A stretch of 64,000 nucleotides of DNA from Talinum fruticosum (Eukaryota; Streptophyta; Magnoliopsida; Caryophyllales; Talinaceae), in NCBI GenBank assembly GCA_021018815.1, contig JAITYX010000041.1, forward strand, positions 3,224,001-3,288,000, in the 5' to 3' direction. Numbering within the stretch: the stretch's first letter is position 1; each line of letters starts with the position of its first letter. Below the pieces are notes generated by a model that saw nothing but the letters and a program-made list of their open reading frames with translations, was not told where the DNA came from and ran no database searches. The position numbers were made by a program, and so were the translations under genes. Shown here one piece after another: positions 35,915 through 47,099 of the stretch.

Positions 35915-36855
35915 GTGATAGCTAATGAAGATAAAATAATAAAAAGGTAATGTGATAGATAAAACTGTCAGATAGATAGTTCGATAGATATATAGATAAA
36001 CATAGATAAATTAATAAACATAATAAAATGTGGATAAATTATAATTGAAATAACATTTCTCTTAAATGAAATAGAGTCTATCCATACTATGTTGAATGTG
36101 ATTCTAATTGTTATGATACTAGTGTGGACCTGTGTTATGCACAGAGTAATGTTATACAATGTATACCTTAAGAAATTATTGAATCATGGAGCGACATTGT
36201 ACTTGTGAGTTTCTTTTCTCGATCATTTGATTTTATTGAATGGTTTCAAATTCAACAAGCATTCTTATGCATGTTATCCCCTCACAATGAGAACGCTTTC
36301 GTGACTCATCAATTTATCGAACCCTACTCATAAAAATTATTCGAGTCCAAAGACACATTCATCTTTCAATCATTTTAAATTTTTAAAGAATAAATAAAAT
36401 ATCTAAAACGATAAATAAAAACAATGTGAAAAAATATCATCAAGGTTTTAAGATTATACTCATAATTTGGAACCTTAAGAAGTCGAACCCTATAAGAATC
36501 AAACAATTTAAATAAACCTCACTCATACAATTATAGGAATAATGTGACAATATGTTTGGATATTAAAAGACAGATATTAGTAGGAAAAGAAATAATATAT
36601 GATTGGTAGATATTGAATTAGATTACTTATAAATGACATTATTAATATCATTATGTCACAAATTAATATTACAATACAAATTACATTAAATTAATAAAAG
36701 AATGTTCAAACTTATAAATCATAACTCTCTACAAAGTCAATACTAATTTGACTTAATTGAAATCTAAATAACATCTAGATAAATATTTACATGCAACCTA
36801 CTAAAATATCATTGACTCATATATTACACGAACCCTTAAAAAGTACACATATACC

Positions 36856-37765
36856 TAGGGTTGAGCATGACAGGGTACTCGGTCCAATTTCCTAGAACCG
36901 GGCCCGGTCCTAGTTGCAACAGAGGTCCAAGAAAGGGGAACCGGTCCCTGTCCCATTCTCGACCGGTTCCAATTTTTTTAGAATTGGTACTTGGACCAGT
37001 CGAGATCGGTTCCAAAACCGGGTACCTAGTGGACATTATTCTGTCCCTTTTATGAAATATTTGTCCTAATTTGCTTGAATTAAAGGTTTCAATGTTCCAA
37101 CAACTCGAAGAGCCAACTAAGAAAGAGACTAGAAACACACACACACACACACACACAGAGTGAGAGAGAGAGAAGGAGGGCAACATAGCGAGAGATCGAG
37201 AAATGGAGGGAGAATCTTACCGTTGCTAGCATGAAAACAAAGAGAGTGATGAGAGTGGCGGCGATGAGATAGGTAGTGGAGGACTGCAAGAGCAAATGGA
37301 TTCAATGAGAGAGAGATAAAGGCTCGAGTGTGAGTTTTATGAGATCTAAGTGAGATAGGGAGGCCATGAGAGAGAGAGACAAAGAGAGAATGGGAAGGGT
37401 CCGAGTGAGGGGGAGGCACCGAGTGAGAGGGAGGCCATGAGAGACAAGTAAAGGGTCCGAGTGAGAGAGGGAGGCGTTGAGAGACGAGTAAAGGGTCCGA
37501 GTGAGAGAGGGAGGCTGAGAGTAATGCGTAGGGTTTCACTTTATAAAGCATTATTTATTAAATCAAACTTATACTTTTTTTGGATAAAAAGATGGCCGGG
37601 CACCGGTAACGATGCACGGGGCCGGTTCCACGATGAGCTGAACTCGTGTCCTAATTTTTGGAACCAGTCCCAATCCCGGTTCAACCGAGTTCCAGCTCCG
37701 GACTCGCTGGGTCCGAACCGGTTCGGGGACCTGGGACCTTGTACCCAACTTTTTGCTTACCCCTA
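36856..37765. mobile_element. hAT-type non-autonomous element, perfect 8-bp TSD
   Basis: Flanked by CATATACC (36848-36855, 37766-37773). The left end TAGGGTTGAGCA and right-end reverse complement TAGGGGTAAGCA are near-perfect inverted ends of hAT type. Subtermini carry GAACCGG/CCGGTTC words. The interior has (AC)n at 37136-37157 and purine-rich tandem words (GAGTGAGAGAGGGAGGC). No transposase. Confidence 0.9.
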
Positions 37766-37773
37766 CATATACC

Positions 37774-38550
37774 CATAATGGGATCTTATTTTTAAAAATT
37801 ATAGGGTGAATATGATGATTTACATATTCTTACATACCTCTGCACACAAAGGCAATCTCTTTTCCTCCCGCACTCTTTAATCATCCTCAAGAGGTTATAG
37901 ACAATAAAAGTTAAATATAAATAATTTCAAACTGTAACTCCACCTCTTAATCATAAATAACTTTATGTTGAGACTGCACCTTTTATCTTCTTACATTTGT
38001 ATCCTTAAATCAGCTTGTATTTTCCAATTATTTGTGTAACATCCAACTCAACTTGCGAAATAGATTAACATATTATACCTTTATTTATGGTACTTTTGAA
38101 ACTTAATTTGCAACTATATTTTCTCTCTAAAAGTTATAACATCCTAATCATCTAAAAGGGAATGAGAAAATTCATTACAAGAATAAATTTACTAATTGTA
38201 AACATCGCAATGATAAAAGTATGGTGAAAGAAAATTCATTTTGTAAACTTACCCAAACTTATATAGACATTAAAATCATTTAACATAGAGTAGTGAGAAA
38301 GAATGACAACTTCATTTGTGCATAAATTAGCAAGTGAAGCATATAAAATTCAACTTAATAATTACCAAATTAGGTTTCATTAATCATATTAATGATCAAG
38401 TAGGTAGTGAATTAAGAAAATGATTTCTAAGGGAGGGTATATGTAAATCTTAGAGGCAGGTAACTTAAGACAGCTTTTTTTGCGGGGGAGGGGGTTGGTG
38501 AAATTTAGTAAGTTAGGCAAAAATCATATAATGAAGATATCTCATATATT
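37774..38550. other. Intergenic AT-rich DNA, nothing recognised
   Basis: No ORF above 60 codons and no repeat of note before the tandem array. Confidence 0.6.
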
Positions 38551-39330
38551 TGAGGTAAGCTATTGAAATGCTTTCAATTTATTTTAAACATTATATGACA
38601 ACCTTGATCATCTAATCTCTATTCTTTGACCCTATATTTGCGAAAAAATGTAGATAAAATTAATTGCAAGGATTTATTGTTAGTTAATTGAGACATCATC
38701 TCAAACTCCTCCTCCGCAATTTAAAGTACATACTATTATTCGATTAAGGGGCAAATCAAGAGATTCTTAAATACCAAAGTTAAATTGTCAAAGCAACCAA
38801 GTTTGCTAGAATTAGACATTTATAACTCAAAGTCACATACCTTCAACCCGTTCTCCAAGTATTTCTACAACCCCTTTCTCTTTTCATCATAACAAATATG
38901 TCATTTTTTTGTTCCTAAATTTTGTTGATTCTAAACGACAACTTATGTTTATATCTCAAACAATTAAAACTAAAATAACCTAAATTAAGATCTTGAAAAT
39001 GTAGAAAAGAAACGCAAAAGGTGAAATATTAACTCCATGTAAACCAAATACCATTATTCAACATTTGTTTCAACATATGAAGGAGAAAACAAAATACTAA
39101 TAAAACTATATTATCACATACAAAAAAAAAAAAAAAAAGAGGAGAGTGCACTTATAAAAGAAATTTTTTTATTTGGTTAAATTATATTTTTTATTTATCT
39201 ATTTATTTATATCAACTGCTCATGTTTAATGGAAAAATAATTTTTATGATTAAGATTACCCTAAACTCCTACGATCACTCCCGTCGCACTATTTGACCAG
39301 TTTAAAATATTACTATTATATATTTTATAG

Positions 39331-39391
<61 letters not shown>
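39331..39391. repeat. (ATT)n microsatellite, array unit 1
   Basis: About 60 bp of TTA triplets. Confidence 0.95.
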
Positions 39392-39392
<1 letters not shown>

Positions 39393-40305
39393 ATTGACTT
39401 TGGCAAGGAGTAAAAGAGAGTCCATAAATGAGTGAAAATCTATTTATTTTTTCAAAGATAAATTATCATTTTTTTATTGGACGAAACTCGTAAAGTCACT
39501 CTCGAGCCACCATGTCATACTTTTGAGGTAAGTTATTGAAATGCCTTCAATGTATTTTAAATATTATATGACAATCTTGATAATCTAATCTATATTCTTT
39601 GACCCTATATTTGCAAAGAAAATATAGATAAAATTTACTACAAGGATTTATTGTTAGTCAATCGAGACATCATCTCAAACTCCTCCTCCCAATTTAAAGT
39701 ACACATTATTATTCGATTAAGGGAAAATCAAGAGATGCTTAAATACCAAAGTTAAATTGCCAAAGCAACCAAGCTTGCTAGAATTAGACATCTATAACTC
39801 AAAATCACATACCTTCGACCCGTTCGCCTGTATTTCTATAACCCCTTTCTCTTTTCATCATAACAAATATGTCATTTTTTTGTTCCTAAATTTTGTTGAT
39901 CCTAAACGACGACTTATTATGTTCATATCGCAAACAATTAAAATTAAAATAACCTAAATTAAGATCTTGAAAATGTAAAAAATAAATGTGAAAGGTGAAA
40001 TATTAACTCCACGTAAACTAATTACAATTATTCAACATTTGTTTCAATATATGAAGGAGAAAAAAAACTAATAAGATTATATTATCACATACAAAAAAAA
40101 AAAAAAAAAAAAGGAGAGGAGAGTGCACTAATAAAAGAAATTTTTTTATTTGGTTAAATTATATTTTTTATTTATCTAATTATTTATATCAACTGCTCAT
40201 GTTTAATTGACAAATAATTTTTATGGTTAAGATTACCCTAAACTCATACGATCACTCCCGCTGCACTATTTGACCAATTTAAAAATACTACTATTATATA
40301 TTTTA

Positions 40306-40308
40306 TAG

Positions 40309-40401
<93 letters not shown>

Positions 40402-40441
40402 TTATTGTTATTATTTTATTATTATAATGATTATTATTATG

Positions 40442-40480
<39 letters not shown>
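40306..40480. repeat. (ATT)n microsatellite, array unit 2, expanded
   Basis: About 175 bp of TTA triplets with interruptions (TTTATTG, TAATGATT). This accounts for unit 2 being the longest. Confidence 0.95.
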
Positions 40481-41398
40481 ATTGATTTTGGCAAGGAGTA
40501 TAGGAGAGTCCATAAATGAGTGAAAATTTTTTTTTCAAGGATAAATTATAATTTTTTTATTGAACGAAACTCCTAAAGTAACTCCGAGGCCACCATGTCA
40601 TAATTTTGAGGTAAGCTATTGAAATGCTTTCAATTTATTTTAAACATTATATGACAACCTTGATCATCTAATCTCTATTGTTTGACCTTATATTTGCGAA
40701 GAAAATGTAGATAAAATTAATTGCAAGGATTTATTGTTAGTCAATCGAGACATCATCTCAAACTCTTCCTCCCCAATTTAAAGTACACAGTATTATTCGA
40801 TTAAGGGGCAAATCAAGAGATGCTTAAATACCAAGGTTAAATTGCCAAATCAACCAAGCTTGCTAGAATGAGACATCTATTATTCAAAGTCACATACCTT
40901 AGACCCGTTCTCCAGTATTTCTATAACCCCTTTCTCTTTTCATCATAACAAATATGTCATTTTTTTGTTCCTAAATTTTGTTGATCCTAAACGAAGACTT
41001 ATTATGTTTGTATCGCAAACAATTAAAACTAAAATAACCTAAATTAAGATCTTGAAAATGTAAAAAGAAATGTGAAAGGTGAAATATTAACTCCACTAAA
41101 CCAATTACCATTATTCAACATTTGTTTCAACATATGAAGGAGAAAAAAATACTAATAGCACTATATTATCACATACACAAAAAAAAAAACAAAAAAAAAT
41201 CAAGGAGAGGACGGTGCACTTATAAAAGAAATTTTTTTATTTGGTTAAATTATATTTTTTATTTATCTAATTATTTATATCAACTGCTCATGTTTAATTG
41301 ACAAATAATTTTTATGGTTAAGATTACCCTAAACTCCTACGATCACTCCCGTCAAACTATTTGACCAGTTTAAAAATACTACTATTATATATTTTATA

Positions 41399-41430
41399 GA
41401 TTATTATTATTGTTGTTGTTGTTGTTGTTG

Positions 41431-41483
<53 letters not shown>
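41399..41483. repeat. (ATT)n/(GTT)n microsatellite, array unit 3
   Basis: GTT triplets at 41411-41435 followed by ATT triplets; the GTT block is found only in this unit. Confidence 0.95.
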
Positions 41484-42399
41484 TTGACAAGTAGTGAAAG
41501 AGTCCATAGATGAATGAAAATCGATTTTTTTAAAGGATAAATTATAATTTTTTTTATTGAACGAAACTCTTAAAGTAACTCTCACGTCATCATGTCATAC
41601 TTTTGAGGTAAGTTATTGAAATGCCTTCGATTTATTTTAAACATTATATGACAATCTTGATCATGTAATCTCTATTATTTGACCTTATATTTGCGAAGAA
41701 AATGTAGATAAAATTAACTGCAAGGATTTATTGTTAGTCAACCGAGACATTATCTCAAACTCCTCCTCCCCAATTTAAAGTACACATTATTATTCGATTA
41801 AGGGAAAAATCAAGAGATACTTAAATACGAAAGTTAAATTGCCAAAGCAACCAAGCATGTTAGAATTAGACATCTATTACTCAAAGTCACATACCTTCGA
41901 CCCGTTCTCCTATATTTCTACAATCCCTTTCTCTTTTCATCATAACAAATATGTCATTTTTTTGTTCTAAATTTTTTGATCCTAAATGACGAATTATTAT
42001 ATTTATATCACAAACAATTAAAACTAAAATAACCTAAATTAAGATCTTGAAAATGTAAAAAGAAACGTGAAAGGTGAAATATTAACTCCACGTAAACCAA
42101 TTACCATTATTCAACATTTATTTCAACATATGAAGGAGGAAAAAAAAACTAATAAGACTATATTATCACATATACAAAAAAAAAAAAAAAAAAAAGGAGA
42201 GGAGAGTCCACTTATAAAAGAAATTTTTTTATTTGGGTAAATTATATTTTTTATTTATCTAATTATTTATATCAATAGTTCATTTTTAATGGATAAATAA
42301 TTTTTATGGTTAAGATTCTTTAAACTCCTACAATCACTCCTGTCACATTATTTGACCAGTTTAAAAATACTACTATTATATATTTTATAGATTATTTTT

Positions 42400-42429
42400 T
42401 TATTATAAAAATTATTATTATAATTATTA

Positions 42430-42481
<52 letters not shown>

Positions 42482-42482
42482 A
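42400..42482. repeat. (ATT)n microsatellite, array unit 4
   Basis: TTA triplets with a TTATAATTATTATTG interruption. Confidence 0.93.
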
Positions 42483-42612
42483 GTGATTTGGCAAGGAGTA
42501 AAAGAGAGTACATAGATGAGTGAAAATCTATTTTTTTCAAGGATAAATTTTAATTTTTTTAATTGGCCGAAACTGTTAAAGTCACTCTCGTGCCACCATG
42601 TCATACTTTTGA

Positions 42613-42809
42613 AAAAATTTCTATTATATATAGTATAGATATGATAAATAGTATAATAGCATGTTTAGACTACGATGATAACTAAAATGAAAATAAAATA
42701 ATAAAATGATATAAAATTAAAATGAAGGCATAATAAAAAGTTATAAAAAATGAAACATTTTTTTTAAGGGAGGGTGGAAGATTATAAAAACTGCCGTGAA
42801 TGTGTGTTC

Positions 42810-42843
<34 letters not shown>

Positions 42844-43056
42844 GTGGTGAAGTGAGAAAGAGAATGAAATAATAAATTAAATTTAATAATATTAAAAGAT
42901 AAATGATCTGTTTAATAATATTAAAAAAATCTGTATTTATTTCAAATAATTTGGTTTAATATTTTAATTAAATAATATTCTATAGAATTTTTCCTTTAAT
43001 GATAAGAATATAGTTCATGTTTCTATCCCAAATATATATATATATATATATATATA
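42613..43056. other. Intergenic; (GA)n and (AT)n tracts
   Basis: (GA)n at 42814-42840 and (TA)n at 43033-43058. No gene. Confidence 0.7.
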
Positions 43057-43643
43057 TAGGTCATGTTGTCGGGATACCCGCAATCGGGTCATTCGGTTCG
43101 GGTTCGGTTCGGGTTAACTTCGGGTCAATCTTGTTCGGGTTCGGTTCGGTTTCGGGTTCGGGTCAACTTCGGTTCGGGTAAACTTCGGTCGATCTCGTTC
43201 GGGTTCGTTCGGTTTCGGTTCGGGTCAACTTCGGTTCGGTTCAACTCGGGTCAATCTCGCTCGGATTCGATTCGGGTTAATTTCGGATCTAGTCATAATC
43301 GGGTCACTTTTTGGGTCAAAATCGATTCAAAATTGTACCACTATAGGCACAAAAGTACATCCCGAGAGACCCAACAAAAAAATGTGGGTTGGGTCACTTT
43401 TATTGGGGTTAAATCGATTCGGATCTGATTCGGTTCGGGTCATTTTGGGTTCGGTTCGGTTTCGGTTCGGGTCATTTTGCATTCGGGTCGGTTTCGGTTC
43501 GGGTCATTTCGGGTCGGTTCAGTTCGGGTCGGTTCATTTCGGTTTTCGGGTCAAAATCGGTTCAACTGTTTCGGATGTCGGTTCGGTTTGGGTTTCGGTC
43601 GTTCGGGTTGACCCGCTCGGTTCGGTCGGTTTTGCCAGGTCTA
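43057..43643. mobile_element. hAT-like MITE rich in TTCGGTTCGGGT motifs
   Basis: Ends TAGGTCAT (left) and TTTTGCCAGGTCTA (right). This is the same family as 2678-2911 in opposite orientation, with many more copies of the TTCGGGT word. The two ORFs here (43063-43428, 43382-43702) are translations of the repeat (GSVRFGF-like) and are not genes. It borders an (AT)n run on the left. Confidence 0.5.
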
Positions 43644-43793
43644 GTCGGGATGACAAATATTTGGAGCCCCTCCCTCATTCTCCAATCCTAGCTCACCCAT
43701 AGTGAATTCGTGACCATCCACTAATTCAAACCATTAGGATTTCCACTCTGAACTAAACAAATTCATAGTTGTATGAAGAACAAACATGGCTCA

Positions 43794-43880
43794 TTATTTT
43801 GCTGCTTAATTATTAATCGTGCCGACCATGTTTTCCAAACATGGCAGCAAATATTTTGCTAACCACCACCCCAATATAAA
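43794..43880 (+). promoter_or_regulatory. Upstream region and TATA box of cysteine-rich gene 1
   Basis: Contains TTATTTTGCTGCTTA (43794-43808), identical to the block upstream of the nsLTP2 gene, and TATAAA at 43875-43880, 90 bp before the ATG. Confidence 0.6.
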
Positions 43881-43969
43881 ATCGAGAGCCATAACCAAGG
43901 TGATCAACTATCTAACTTCCTTCAATTCTCCCCTTAAACTCAATCACCTTCCATCATCTGCTACTGAAA

Positions 43970-44260
43970 ATGAAGTCATCATACATTATTCTTGTCTTAA
44001 CTGTTATACTTGTGGTTTTTTCAGCTCAATTGCTGGCCTTATCATCTAAGAAATGTGATCCCGAGAAGATAAAAAAGGAGCTGCGTAAATGCAGTGTCAT
44101 GCCCTGCTCGACACTCTGCGCCATGCTCTGCACTCAACAGCTGCAGTTTACATCGTCATCTGCGAAATGTGATTTTGAGAAGATAAAAAAAGATTCCGAG
44201 CCTGCAGTACTCTTCCCTGCACCGACATCTGCAGCACAACGTGTGGCGGTCAGGCAGTAG
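43970..44260 (+). CDS. Small secreted cysteine-rich protein 1, frameshifted second module
   Basis: A 96-residue ORF. Residues ~1-23 are a signal peptide (MKSSYIILVLTVILVVFSAQ). Module 1 has C-x11-C-x4-C-x3-C-x3-C starting KKCDPEKIKK. Module 2 starts AKCDFEKIKK but then leaves the cysteine frame: compared with the gene at 45953 one base is missing near 44190-44200. The neighbouring frame from 44203 continues with CSTLPCTDICSTTC, then VDNLLMQL, and ends at TAA 44320-44322, the position equivalent to the stop of the paralogue. The printed ORF therefore ends in an unrelated, cysteine-free tail. It may be a decaying copy. 3' sequence resembles the C-terminal part of nsLTP2. Function is unknown; an apoplastic peptide is likely if it is expressed. 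Confidence 0.65.
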   Translation: MKSSYIILVLTVILVVFSAQLLALSSKKCDPEKIKKELRKCSVMPCSTLCAMLCTQQLQFTSSSAKCDFEKIKKDSEPAVLFPAPTSAAQRVAVRQ

Positions 44261-44322
44261 ACAACCTGCTGATGCAGTTACCTGAGAAACCACAGTTTTT
44301 GAGAACCCGTCACTTTGCCTAA

Positions 44323-45740
44323 TGCCATGAAAATTATCAGAAAATTTGGCACGCCTAAATCCATTTGCAAGTTTTTTTTTTTTTTTTGGTTTATGTGGTT
44401 CTTTTTTTTTTGGGAGGGGGGATGGGGGTTCTTTGGGCTCTGTTTTACCAAAGTTCGAGCTACTTGATCTCCTAATACATAGGAGTAATTGTAATTGAGG
44501 TACTATGAGAGCCAGGAGGTTCGCCCTCCAATATGTTCGTGCGCCAAAATTTGTCTTTCATAAGCTAAAGGATTTTATTGTATTCTTATCCTTAGAAGAG
44601 ATATCTTTTTTTTTTTAAATCAATCTTAGAAGACAGAGATGAGATGATCCATGATCATCTTAATTTCCTTATTCTATTTACCCCAAGAATTACAGTATAA
44701 TGCATTCTTCATTGCATTATTTAATTGCGAATCTACTGGTTTGACACAGTTGTCCCATGCACCCCATTAGCCGAACCTTTTTTCAAAATAATAAAAATTT
44801 CAAATTTTACCAACAAAAATTAATTAATACTTCTCAAAAACTCAAAGTTGGACATGCATAAATAAATCAATAGCTAATCAACAATTCAATCATAATCCAA
44901 CGATGAGCTCATTTGTGATTAAATATGTCATAAGCATTTGTCATAGTTATATCCCGATTAAAAATGATCTCCAAATGTTACAGCTTATTTGGACTTTAAT
45001 ATATCTAAATTGGGTATAAGCTTATATGTGCAGATACTAGCAATTTTCTGAGTTATGGTTGTTATTAAAGGCCTAATCAGTTTTATGAAATCGATCATTC
45101 GTATTAAGAGATCCGTAAGAATCATCTCGTAATACCTATACAAATAACTCGTGGAATATATGGGATGTTAATATTGAGAGGGACCCGGTAAAGAGATTTT
45201 GTCTTTGCGGTAGCTCCTGTAGGGTTTATCATTTTCTTAAAATAAATTATTTGTATTTTGATCCTAATTTGATTGTATTAATGGGACAGCCCAACCAAGT
45301 ATTGGAAAATGATATAACACAATTATCATTCTTTTTATATAATGCAAGATGGCCGTTATTAGGCATGTTTAATGGGTCAGGTTGGATCAAATTAGATTAG
45401 AATCGATTCATTAATAAAATTGTACCAAGTTATATAAGGGCCAACTTTTTGATAAAATAGGCAGGTTCATGTCATAAAACCTATTTCCTGTGCAAATTGT
45501 CAATTTTAAGACGAAGTACACAAAAATCCTTCACATAATCTATATTGTATTCTAGATAAGTTATCGGTCATTTTTTACAACCTTTATTAGTATGTAGGTT
45601 AATAAGTATACAAACTAACAAAATAATCATACTAACCCAGCCAACATAATGGCATGCCCTAAATGTACCAAACCCATGAGTCATGACTATCCACTAATTC
45701 ATATCCATTAGAATCTCCACTCTAGACATAAAGAATTTGG
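44323..45740. other. Intergenic between the two cysteine-rich genes
   Basis: The first part (to about 44360) is a non-coding remnant of the nsLTP2 C-terminus (frame reading LPNAMKIIRKFGTPKSIC around 44313-44370). The rest is AT-rich with poly-T runs. No other gene. Confidence 0.6.
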
Positions 45741-45763
45741 TTGATTTTTTGGTGCTCAATAAT

Positions 45764-45852
45764 TATAATCGTGCTCAGCATGTTTTTCAAACATGACAAC
45801 AAATACTCCTATTTGAATACGCAGATTACACTAATCACCAGCTTAATATAAA
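45764..45852 (+). promoter_or_regulatory. Upstream region and TATA box of cysteine-rich gene 2
   Basis: CGTGCTCAGCATGTTTTTC near 45770 and an AACATGACAACAAATA block match the upstream region of gene 1. TATAAA at 45847-45852 lies 101 bp before the ATG. Confidence 0.55.
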
Positions 45853-45952
45853 TGCAAAGCCATAAACAAGTTGAACAACATTCCTTCACCCCCCTTCCAA
45901 ATCTCCCATAACTAAGAATTCAATCATCATCATCGTTGATCGATTAACGAAA

Positions 45953-46261
45953 ATGAAAGCAGCATATATTCTTGCAGTAATTGCTGTTCTTTTGTTGTTT
46001 TCAGTTGAACTGCAGGCTTTGTCATCTGAGAAATGTCATCCTCGGAAGATACAAAAGGCATTGCTTAAATGCAGATTCCCCTGCTCCCAGCTGTGCGGTA
46101 TGCTGTGCACTCAAGAACTGCAGTTTACATCATATGTAGAATGTGATATGAAGAAGATACAAAAACAAATGCGTGCCTGTGAACCTTTTTCCTGCTCCAC
46201 TGTCTGCAGCAAACTGTGCAAAGATCAGCCAGTAGAGAACCTCCTACTTCAGTTTGCCTAA
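45953..46261 (+). CDS. Small secreted cysteine-rich protein 2, two tandem five-cysteine modules
   Basis: A 102-residue ORF. Residues ~1-22 are a signal peptide (MKAAYILAVIAVLLLFSVEL). The mature part holds two modules: residues ~28-52 with C-x11-C-x3-C-x3-C-x3-C (KCHPRKIQK...PCSQLCGMLC) and ~64-90 with C-x11-C-x4-C-x3-C-x3-C (ECDMKKIQKQ...SCSTVCSKLC), ten cysteines in all. The C-x-P-x-K-I start and signal peptide resemble the nsLTP2 protein at 4087. The sequence after the stop still encodes, in another frame, LPNAVKIVRKCDI, an nsLTP2 C-terminus. The gene therefore looks like an nsLTP2 derivative with an internal duplication and frame change. I know no named family with this spacing. The function is unknown. 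Confidence 0.72.
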   Translation: MKAAYILAVIAVLLLFSVELQALSSEKCHPRKIQKALLKCRFPCSQLCGMLCTQELQFTSYVECDMKKIQKQMRACEPFSCSTVCSKLCKDQPVENLLLQFA

Positions 46262-47099
46262 TGCCGTGAAAATTGTCAGGAAATGTGACATCTGTAAAAC
46301 CCAAATGCAAGTGATTTTGCAGCTTTTTTTCTCTTTTTTTCTGTGGTTCTTTTTTCAATTGTTTATGTTGCATTGAGTTATTTTGGGAGAGCCACCAGGT
46401 TGGCCACCCTCATATATGTGTCCGGAAGAATCTGTGTTTCATGGGCTGAAGGGTTTTATTGTATTCTCATTCCTATATGTGTTACAAAATTTGTGTCGTA
46501 AGCTAAGGGAGAACCTTTTATTTTCATTCCTTTTCCCCCAAAATCAAGTGTTTGTGTCATCACTGCATTTGGCAAGAAGTGTCATCATAGTAGGTGCTCC
46601 AAACCGACATGACCACTTGAGGATTGATATAGTTCACTGGTTCATGATCACCACTTGTCAGTATGATTCTTTTGTGCTTCTCCTTGTACCACTTCTGGTT
46701 GCATTAGTCATCCAGGTATCCGATATCTGAATATCCTATCAAGTACAAGGCCTTTGGTTATTTTTTTTTTTTGGGGGGGGACTATACAGCCTGGCATTCA
46801 AAATAAAAGCTCTCAAGCATACAGCAGCGGTGTAAAATGAACGTCGGATGAACAGTTATGACAATTATTTTAAGAGGATTCCGGGGGGTGGTTTGGAGAC
46901 AATCAACAAGCTGAATCAATTATTTTATTCAGCAAAATGAGCACTAGCAGAACTCAACAGCCACTGAACAATTGTCTTTCAATAATCAGACAAAGTGAAA
47001 ACGGAAAGAATTGAATTAACATATGTTGGAGAGGAACTCCAAAATTCCTTTTGCATCTACAATGTTGTGATTTTGGCAATACTTACACAGGAAAATTTC
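46262..47099. other. 3' flank of cysteine-rich gene 2 and intergenic
   Basis: Begins with the non-coding nsLTP2-like tail, then T-rich probable 3' UTR, a T/G homopolymer at 46759-46780, and the presumed 3' UTR of the kinesin gene (minus strand) near 47000-47099. Confidence 0.5.

Larger units (their letters stand above)
34126..36847. other. Intergenic, repeat-rich, no gene seen
   Basis: Holds copy B of the dispersed repeat (34380-34835), a stretch similar to the flank of the copia element (35225-35345), an (AT)n run (35839-35910) and AT-rich DNA. Confidence 0.5.
38551..42612. repeat. Four-copy tandem array of a ~1-kb unit
   Basis: Units start at about 38551, 39524, 40607 and 41604, each at TGAGGTAAG(C/T)TATTGAAATGC, giving lengths of about 973, 1083, 997 and 1008 bp. 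The last ends at CATGTCATACTTTTGAA near 42612. Each unit contains in order a conserved ~550-bp part, an A-run, a GAGAGTGCAC-like word, an (ATT)n microsatellite of variable length, and GAAAC...CACCATGTCATA. No coding sequence is present. Confidence 0.92.

Noticed and set aside
39331..42482. Regular ATT arrays considered as CRISPR or coding poly-Asn
   Set aside because: Plain microsatellites inside tandem 1-kb units; no spacers and no gene context.
43063..43702. Two ORFs rich in GSVRFGF
   Set aside because: They are translations of the TTCGGGT minisatellite in a MITE; frames are not conserved with the copy at 2678.
46383..46730. 115-codon ORF after cysteine-rich gene 2
   Set aside because: No domain; lies in the probable 3' UTR and intergenic DNA.
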